DNA from: JAJZRV01 sp027442615
GTDB lineage: Bacteria > Pseudomonadota > Gammaproteobacteria > Burkholderiales > Ferrovaceae
Direction: 5' to 3'
NCBI GenBank assembly: GCA_027442615.1
Contig: DAIBBI010000041.1
Span: forward strand, 18,753-82,752
Length of the DNA stretch: 64,000 bases
Shown: piece after piece, positions 58,212 to 64,000 of the stretch
Layout: every line of letters starts with the position of its first letter
Position numbering within the stretch: the first letter of the stretch is position 1
Program-made: the position numbers and the translations under genes
The notes under the pieces: generated by a model
The model's input: only the letters and a program-made list of their open reading frames with translations
What the model was told of the DNA's origin: nothing
Database searches by the model: none

Positions 58212-59197
58212 TATTTCTGCCCTTGAGAGCCGTTCCCCGACGGTGCAGCAAACGGGTCGCTGCCGTTGACCTCGTGCCATTGCCGGATGCCATCCCACAC
58301 CTCCTGTGCTGTTTCGGCATACCAGTACAGTTCCACGTCCTCGGCGTCGATCTTGCCGTTTTCCAGCAGGAAATCCGCGTCGAATACGCTGCGCCAATAG
58401 GCCTCACCCACCAGGATGATGGGCATGGGCAGCGCCTTGCGGGTCTGGACCAGGGTCAGCGCCCCCAGTAATTCATCCATGGTGCCAAAGCCTCCCGGCA
58501 GGGCCACCAGCGCCGCTGCGCGCTTCATGAAGTGCAGTTTGCGCAGGGCGAAGTAATGAAACTGGAAACACAGGCCGGGTGTGACATAAGGGTTGGGATA
58601 CTGCTCGCGCGGCAGCGTGATGTTGAGCCCGATGCTCTTCGCCCCCACCTCAAAGGCACCGCGGTTGGCAGCTTCCATGCCGCCCGGCCCGCCTCCTGTC
58701 ATGATGACGAGGCGCGAGTCCTGGGGCCCCTCACCGGACAAACCCACGAGGCGTCCCAGTTCGCGACCTACCTCGTAATAGCGCGACAATTCCATGCGCC
58801 GCTCAGCCACGCGCAGCAGGCGCTGCCTGGCCTCATCGCCAGGATGGGCGGCATGCTCGCGATGGGCTGCGGCAAGTTCGCGACGCGCCGTGTCCGGCTC
58901 GCGCAGGCGCGTGCTGCCAAAGACCACGATGGTGCGCTGAATGCCCTGTGCCACGATGGCCTGCTCCGCCTTGAGGTAATCCAGCTGCAGGCGGGCGCCG
59001 CGCGTGATGTCGGCATGCAGGAAGTCCAGGTCCCGATCGGGCTCGATATAGGACGGGTCCGCCATGATGGCCTTCTGGCGGGCAGGGGCTGCTGCATCTT
59101 CCTCGGGCGGTTTGGGGTGCGACCAGGGCAGCGGCTCGCGCCGTTCCACGGGATTGGGCGGTGAAGGAATATGCGGGCGGCGGCGGCGCGTCATCAT
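58211..59197 (-). CDS. LOG-family protein (nucleotide phosphoribohydrolase-like)
   Basis: This 328-residue protein has the LOG signature MTGGGPGGMEAANRGA and LPGGFGTMDELLGALTLVQ, the PGGxGTxxE motif of cytokinin-activating LOG proteins and bacterial nucleosidases such as PpnN. An N-terminal extension of about 45 residues rich in Pro and Arg precedes the domain; ATG at the second M (59194) is also possible. The stop codon TAG abuts the repeat array at 58211. Confidence 0.88.
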   Translation of the reverse strand: MMTRRRRPHIPSPPNPVERREPLPWSHPKPPEEDAAAPARQKAIMADPSYIEPDRDLDFLHADITRGARLQLDYLKAEQAIVAQGIQRTIVVFGSTRLREPDTARRELAAAHREHAAHPGDEARQRLLRVAERRMELSRYYEVGRELGRLVGLSGEGPQDSRLVIMTGGGPGGMEAANRGAFEVGAKSIGLNITLPREQYPNPYVTPGLCFQFHYFALRKLHFMKRAAALVALPGGFGTMDELLGALTLVQTRKALPMPIILVGEAYWRSVFDADFLLENGKIDAEDVELYWYAETAQEVWDGIRQWHEVNGSDPFAAPSGNGSQGQK

Positions 59198-59236
59198 GCC
59201 TTTAGGTTACCATGGAAAAAACTCAGGGAGCCCTCC

Positions 59237-60625
59237 ATGAAACTCTCCTTTCACGGTGCCAACCAGGAAGTCACCGGCTCGTGCCACCTGCTGCAATGTG
59301 GCGACAAACGCCTCCTGGTGGACTGCGGCATGTACCAGGGGGATCGCGAACTGGACGAACAGAATGCCGGGCCCTTTGGCTTTGAGCCCGCCGAAATCGA
59401 CTACGTTCTGCTCACCCACGCCCACCTGGACCATTGCGGACGCCTGCCGCTGTTGGTGAGGCGCGGCTTTCGGGGCGAGATCATCACCACCGCGGCCACG
59501 CGCGAACTGGCCCGCATCGTGCTGCTGGATGCCGCGCACCTGCAGGAGGAGGAAGCCCAGTACCGCGCCCGCAGGAATGCCCGAAGACACGGCTCGAAGG
59601 AAGTGCCGGAGCCGCTGTACAACACGCTCGACGCACTGCTCACCCTGGAATATTTTGGTCGCAGCGCGCGCTATGGCGTACCGCTGGCCATCGCGCCCGG
59701 CATCAGCGCCACCTTTCTGGACGCCGGCCATATCCTGGGCTCGGCCTCCGTGCTGCTGCACCTGGAGGAGGGAGATGAAAAGCGCTCGGTGGCGTTTTCC
59801 GGAGACATCGGCAATGTGGGGGGGCGTCTGCTGCGCGACCCGGTGCCGCCCGTGGGGGCTGACATCGTGGTGATGGAATGCACCTACGGCGACCGCCTGC
59901 ATCGCTCCCCCGGGGCCTCGATAGCCGAACTCTACGAGGCCATCAACGACACCTTCCGTCGCGGCGGTAACGTCATCATTCCCACCTTCGCCCTGGAACG
60001 CACCCAGGAGCTGCTGTTCATCCTGCACGAGGGCGTCGAGAACGGCCAGTTGCCGCACCACCTGCCGGTGTTTCTGGATTCTCCCATGGCGATTTCCGCC
60101 ACCGAGGTGTTCAAGCGCCACCCCGACTGTTACGACGCCCCCGTGTCAAGGCATTTTGCCGCCGGGCAGGACCCCTTTGCGCTGCCCGGCCTGCGTGCCA
60201 CGCGGGAAACGGCAGAGAGCGTGGCCATCAACCGCATCAACGGCGGTGCCATCATCATGGCGGGCTCGGGCATGTGCACGGGCGGGCGCGTGCGCCATCA
60301 CCTCAAGCACACCTTGTGGCGCGAGGACTGTAGCGTGATTTTTGTGGGATTTGCGGCGCGGGGTACGCTGGCCCGGCGCATCATCGACGGTGCCACCAGC
60401 GTGGACATTTTTGGCGAACCCATTGCGGTGCGCGCTCACGTTCACACCATCAACGGCTTTTCGGCGCACGCTGATCGCGACCAGCTGCTGACCTGGCAAC
60501 GCAAGGTGGGACCGAAGCAAACCTATCTGGTGCACGGCGAACCTCAGACCGCGCAGGCCTTTGCCATGACGCTGGCACCCTCAAAGGTGGAGATTCCTGG
60601 CCACGGCCAAGTCGTGTCGCTCTAG
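59237..60625 (+). CDS. Metallo-beta-lactamase fold RNase (beta-CASP, YSH1-like)
   Basis: This 462-residue hydrolase has the zinc motifs THAHLDHCGRLP, DAGHILGSAS and FSGDIGNVGG, then the beta-CASP part with AGSGMCTGGRVRHHL and the final INGFSAHADRDQLL and LVHGEPQTAQAF. These are typical of the beta-CASP exonuclease/endonuclease family that processes RNA. ATG 59237 follows GGGAG. It is divergent from the LOG gene and convergent with trpE. Confidence 0.9.
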   Translation: MKLSFHGANQEVTGSCHLLQCGDKRLLVDCGMYQGDRELDEQNAGPFGFEPAEIDYVLLTHAHLDHCGRLPLLVRRGFRGEIITTAATRELARIVLLDAAHLQEEEAQYRARRNARRHGSKEVPEPLYNTLDALLTLEYFGRSARYGVPLAIAPGISATFLDAGHILGSASVLLHLEEGDEKRSVAFSGDIGNVGGRLLRDPVPPVGADIVVMECTYGDRLHRSPGASIAELYEAINDTFRRGGNVIIPTFALERTQELLFILHEGVENGQLPHHLPVFLDSPMAISATEVFKRHPDCYDAPVSRHFAAGQDPFALPGLRATRETAESVAINRINGGAIIMAGSGMCTGGRVRHHLKHTLWREDCSVIFVGFAARGTLARRIIDGATSVDIFGEPIAVRAHVHTINGFSAHADRDQLLTWQRKVGPKQTYLVHGEPQTAQAFAMTLAPSKVEIPGHGQVVSL

Positions 60626-60636
60626 CGACCGGTACA

Positions 60637-60678
60637 GGGGACAAGGGGGGGACAGACCTCAGAATGAGGTCTGTCCCC
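60637..60678. repeat. Palindromic repeat with T-tract, copy 12 (also terminator-like)
   Basis: GGGGACAAGG is followed by GGGGACAGACCTCA (60648-60661), GAA and TGAGGTCTGTCCCC (60665-60678). A T-rich run (about 18 T in the next 22 bases) follows, so on the plus strand this copy reads as a rho-independent terminator for the RNase gene. It also lies 20 bases from the end of the convergent trpE gene. Confidence 0.92.
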
Positions 60679-60698
60679 TTTTTTCTTTTTTTACTTTT

Positions 60699-62165
60699 TT
60701 ACTGCTCCAGACCCTGCTGGACGAGTTGGGCAGCGCGTAGCACCGCCTTGGACTTGTTAACCGTTTCCTGCCATTCGGATTCGGGTACGGAGTCGGCCAC
60801 GATGCCACCACCCGCCTGGACGTAGAGCGTCTTGTCCTTCACCACCGCGGTGCGAATGGCAATGGCGAGGTCCATGTTGCCGTCAAAGCCCAGGTATCCC
60901 ACTGCCCCGCCATAAATGCCGCGCCGGGTCTGTTCCAGTTCGTCGATGATTTCCATCGCGCGCACCTTGGGTGCCCCGCTCAGGGTACCGGCCGGGAAGC
61001 TGGCACGCAGCACGTCAAGCGGACCCATGCCGGGCTTGAGCTTGCCCTCCACGTTGGAGACGATGTGCATCACATGGGAGTAGCGCTCGATGACCATGTG
61101 CTCCGTCACCTTTACCGAACCCGTCTGGGCAATCCGGCCCACGTCGTTGCGGCCCAGGTCCATCAGCATCACATGCTCGGCAATCTCCTTGGGATCGGCC
61201 AGAAGCTCCTGCGCCAGGGCTTCATCCTGTGCCGGTGTCTTGCCGCGCGGGCGGGTGCCCGCAATGGGGCGCAGCGTGACCGTATCCTCTTCCAGGCGCA
61301 CCAGGATTTCGGGCGAGGCACCCACCACCTGAAAATCGTCAAAGTGATAATAAAACATGTAGGGTGAGGGATTGAGCTGGCGCAGCGCCCGGTACAAGGC
61401 GAGCGGAGGTGCGTCGTAGGTCTGGCGGATACGTCGGCTCAACACCACCTGCATGATGTCGCCGTCGCGAATGTATTCCTTGGCGCGCGTCACCATGGCC
61501 TTGTAGGTCGTGGGGTCCTGGTCGGATACGGCTGGGGCCGCCGCGTGCGGTGCCGGGGCCGGCAGACTGACGCTGGCCTTGAGCTGCTCGCGCAGCTCGG
61601 ACAACCGGGCACGGGCCTTGGCAAAACCCTGGGGATCGGCTGCATCGGCATAGACGATGAGGTGCAGCTGCCCTGAAAGGTTATCGATGACGGCAAGCTC
61701 GGTGGTGAGCAGCAACAGGATGTCCGGCGTGGCCGTGTCGTCGACTTTCCAGCCGTCGGCAAGACGTGGCTCGATGTAGCGCACGATGTCGTAGCCAAAG
61801 TAACCGGCAAGCCCCCCGCAGAAGCGCGGCAGTCCGGTCAACGGGGCCGCCTTGAAGCGCTTGGCGTAATGGGCAATGAAGGTCAGGGGGTCTTCCGTCT
61901 CGAAGAATTCGGTGGGGGCGCCGTCGCACTCCACGGCCACCCGGTTGCGCGTCACGCGCAGGCGCGTGGCGGCGGGCAGGCCCACGAAGGAGTAGCGCCC
62001 AAAGCGCTCGCCGCCATGCACCGACTCCAGCAGGAAGGTATAGGGGCAGTTGGCCAGCTTGGCATACACCGACAGCGGCGTGTCGAGATCGGCAAGGAGG
62101 GTCAGGACCACCGGGATCTGGTTGTACCCTGCCTCGGCCAGGGTCTGGAATTCGGCTTCGGTCAT
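60699..62165 (-). CDS. trpE: Anthranilate synthase component I TrpE
   Basis: This 488-residue chorismate-using enzyme has the conserved C-terminal domain: DIMQVVLSRRI, SPYMFYYHFDDFQVVGASPEILVRLE, IAGTRPRGKTPAQDE, LMDLGRNDVGRIAQ, FPAGTLSGAPKVRAMEIIDE and GGAVGYLGFDGNMDLAIAIRTAV. The N-terminal LLESVHGGERFGRYSF fits TrpE rather than PabB. It overlaps rpe by ATGA. The expected trpG neighbour is 10 kb downstream. Confidence 0.95.
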   Translation of the reverse strand: MTEAEFQTLAEAGYNQIPVVLTLLADLDTPLSVYAKLANCPYTFLLESVHGGERFGRYSFVGLPAATRLRVTRNRVAVECDGAPTEFFETEDPLTFIAHYAKRFKAAPLTGLPRFCGGLAGYFGYDIVRYIEPRLADGWKVDDTATPDILLLLTTELAVIDNLSGQLHLIVYADAADPQGFAKARARLSELREQLKASVSLPAPAPHAAAPAVSDQDPTTYKAMVTRAKEYIRDGDIMQVVLSRRIRQTYDAPPLALYRALRQLNPSPYMFYYHFDDFQVVGASPEILVRLEEDTVTLRPIAGTRPRGKTPAQDEALAQELLADPKEIAEHVMLMDLGRNDVGRIAQTGSVKVTEHMVIERYSHVMHIVSNVEGKLKPGMGPLDVLRASFPAGTLSGAPKVRAMEIIDELEQTRRGIYGGAVGYLGFDGNMDLAIAIRTAVVKDKTLYVQAGGGIVADSVPESEWQETVNKSKAVLRAAQLVQQGLEQ

Positions 62166-62821
62166 CGTGCCAGCTCCGCGCGCATGGCGGCAATGGTGCT
62201 GCGGTAATCAGGCGTGCTGAAAATGGCCGAGCCCGCCACGAAGGTGTCGGCGCCGGCATCGGCCACGGCACGAATGTTGTCCACCTTGACGCCGCCATCC
62301 ACCTCCAGCCAGATGTCGCGCCCGCTTTGTGTGATACGCTCTCGCGCCTCACGCAGTTTGGGGAGCGCCGAAGGAATGAAGGACTGACCGCCAAAACCTG
62401 GGTTGACCGACATGATGAGGATGAGATCGAGCCGGTCCATCACATGGTCCAGGTAATTGAGCGGCGTGGCGGGATTGAACACCAGCCCCGCCTTGCAGCC
62501 GTGGTCGCGAATCAACTGCAGGGTGCGGTCCACGTGTTCGGAAGCCTCGGGGTGAAAGCTGATGATGTTGGCGCCGGCCTTGGCAAAATCGGGGATGATG
62601 CGATCCACCGGCTTGACCATCAGGTGCACGTCGATGAGCGCCTTTGTGTACGGCCGGATGGCTGAACAAACCAGCGGACCGATGGTCAGATTGGGCACAT
62701 AGTGGTTGTCCATCACGTCGAAGTGGACGATGTCCGCCCCCGCAGCGATGACCGAGGATACTTCCTCGCCCAGGCGGGCAAAATCGGCAGAAAGAATACT
62801 GGGGGCGATACGGAAGCTCAT
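62162..62821 (-). CDS. rpe: Ribulose-phosphate 3-epimerase
   Basis: This 219-residue TIM-barrel enzyme of the pentose-phosphate and Calvin pathways starts MSFRIAPSILSADFARLGEE. Conserved metal and acid residues are in HFDVMDNHYVPNLTIG, DVHLMV, SFHPEASEHV, MSVNPGFGGQSFIP and EVDGGVKVDN. It precedes trpE as in related genomes, where gph usually lies between them; here it is absent. Confidence 0.95.
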   Translation of the reverse strand: MSFRIAPSILSADFARLGEEVSSVIAAGADIVHFDVMDNHYVPNLTIGPLVCSAIRPYTKALIDVHLMVKPVDRIIPDFAKAGANIISFHPEASEHVDRTLQLIRDHGCKAGLVFNPATPLNYLDHVMDRLDLILIMSVNPGFGGQSFIPSALPKLREARERITQSGRDIWLEVDGGVKVDNIRAVADAGADTFVAGSAIFSTPDYRSTIAAMRAELAR

Positions 62822-62926
62822 GAGGAGGAACGCTCCAAAAAAATGATCTCAAACCAAAGAACCATTCTAGCAGAGTGCCGCGCGCTTCTTGTTGAAAAGC
62901 CGAACCGTTTGGTGTGCAATGGCAGA

Positions 62927-64000
62927 ATGCGTCTGTCCCTTTTTGCATGGGGCGTGTTGTTGCTTGCCGGCTGTGCCGGCCCCCAGCCGGCACCCCCTCC
63001 ACCCGCGCCGCCCGTGGCGAGCCAGCCCCTCCCCATCGAGGCGGGTGAGATCCCGCCCGTCTCCTGCCCTGCGGGAACCCCCCTGGTGGAGCCCCCCCCT
63101 GCCGCTGAAGGAAGCGCTCCGGGCACCCCCGCGCGTCCGCGCGGCAAACTGGTGGCGGCCAAGTTCTCCGGCATGCCCCACTGGGGCCGTAGCGTGGAGC
63201 CCGCCTCCTGGACCGCCTTCCTGGAAAGTTGCACGGCACTCAACACGCAACCCGCCTGGAGCACGGTCTGTACCGAAGCGGCGCGCGTGCCTCAACACCC
63301 CAACCGTGCCCAGCTGCGCAGCTTTTTTGAACGGCATTTCGAGCCCTGGCTGATCGAGAACGGCGATGGCTCCAACACCGGACTCGTGACCGGCTACTAC
63401 GAACCGCTGCTGCACGGCAGCCGGGTGCGTACCGATCGGTACCGTTACCCGCTCTACGCCGCCCCCTCCGACCTCCTGACGGTGGAACTGGGCGATCTTT
63501 TCCCCGAACTCAAGGGCCGGCGCGTACGCGGGCGCCTGCAGGGCAACCGGGTGGTGCCCTACTTCACGCGCGCCGAGATCGAGGTGGACAACCCGCCCCT
63601 CACCGGCCAGGAACTGGCGTGGGTGGATAACCCCGTGGAGCTTTTCTTCCTGCAGATTCAGGGATCGGGTCGCATCGCGTTCAAGGACGGCACCGGCATG
63701 CGGGTGGGCTACGCCGACCAGAACGGCCACCCGTTTCGTTCCATCGGCAGGCTTCTGGTCCAGCGCGGCGATCTCACGCTGGCCCAGGCCTCCTTGCAGG
63801 GCATCAAGAACTGGGCAGCTGCCCACCCCGATGAGCTCACGGCCCTGCTCGACGCCAACCCCAGCTATGTCTTCTTTCGCCAGCTGCCCGACAACCTGCC
63901 CGGCCCCATCGGCGCGCTGGGCGTGCCGCTCACCGCCGGGGCGAGCATTGCTGTGGATCCGCGCATCACGCCGTTGGGCGCGCCGGTGTTTCTGGACACC
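62927..64000 (+). CDS. mltA: Membrane-bound lytic murein transglycosylase A (MltA), 3' end outside window
   Basis: The frame starts at ATG 62927 and is open to the window end (358 codons seen). A lipoprotein signal (LSLFAWGVLLLAGC) is followed by a Pro-rich linker. The MltA domain shows TGYYEPLLHGSR, FFLQIQGSGRIAFKDG, VGYADQNGHPFRSIGR, NPSYVFFRQL and the final GASIAVDPRITPLGAPVFLDT with the catalytic Asp of the family. It cleaves peptidoglycan glycan strands to anhydro-MurNAc, which the AmgK-MurU pathway in this window can help recycle. It is divergent from rpe. Confidence 0.93.
   Translation, partial: MRLSLFAWGVLLLAGCAGPQPAPPPPAPPVASQPLPIEAGEIPPVSCPAGTPLVEPPPAAEGSAPGTPARPRGKLVAAKFSGMPHWGRSVEPASWTAFLESCTALNTQPAWSTVCTEAARVPQHPNRAQLRSFFERHFEPWLIENGDGSNTGLVTGYYEPLLHGSRVRTDRYRYPLYAAPSDLLTVELGDLFPELKGRRVRGRLQGNRVVPYFTRAEIEVDNPPLTGQELAWVDNPVELFFLQIQGSGRIAFKDGTGMRVGYADQNGHPFRSIGRLLVQRGDLTLAQASLQGIKNWAAAHPDELTALLDANPSYVFFRQLPDNLPGPIGALGVPLTAGASIAVDPRITPLGAPVFLDT

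Overview
This 64 kb window is chromosomal DNA of a high-GC, Gram-negative bacterium, most likely a betaproteobacterium. That inference rests on gene order (glyQ-glyS-gmhB-plsC; amgK-murU-pepP-ubiH-ubiI-dsbC; lptD-surA-pdxA-rsmA; miaB-phoH-ybeY-corC-lnt), on lipopolysaccharide assembly genes and on the DUF2844/DUF3443 proteins. I cannot name the genus. Coding density is high: no gap longer than about 220 bases lacks a gene.

Layout. 1-3650: the tail of a DUF1134 protein, then a VWA/PP2C/kinase signalling triad of the E. coli yegLKI type and a YciB-like membrane protein. 3651-8932: miaB, phoH, ybeY, corC, lnt. 8881-16899: two envelope proteins, a two-component system, a gamma-glutamyltransferase/amidohydrolase/DUF1097 cluster and an OprD-like porin. 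The promoter regions of the cluster and the porin share a 39-base element. 16942-25973: ElyC-like protein, phosphoesterase, DUF3443, amine oxidase, SDR, tesA and ybbA-ybbP. 26085-32046: small periplasmic and membrane proteins with a pseudoazurin, methylthioadenosine and adenine salvage (mtnA, apt, mtnP), a secreted hydrolase, NIPSNAP and a Kir channel. 32119-37734: tRNA-Met, dsbB, glyQS, gmhB and a PlsC-metallopeptidase fusion. 37812-49536: ubiquinone, proteolysis and cell-wall recycling genes on the minus strand, then lptD-surA-pdxA-rsmA on the plus strand. 49631-62821: trpG and trpE-rpe, separated by a complete N-type ATPase operon (atpDCQRBEFAG) and further genes. The window ends inside mltA.

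The most striking non-gene structure is a palindromic repeat built on GGGGACAGACCTCA / TGAGGTCTGTCCCC. I found it at twelve loci, as single half-sites, perfect hairpins or nested palindromes. Several copies lie in coding sequence or replace gene ends: the C-termini of Lnt, MurU and a YqjK-like protein, the N-termini of PepP and UbiH, and interior parts of a Ubi hydroxylase and MiaB. In the extended copies, host sequence next to the core has been copied between the GGGGACA units. The second main lead is the putative catabolic regulon (histidine kinase, response regulator, GGT, amidohydrolase, DUF1097, porin) joined by the shared promoter element.
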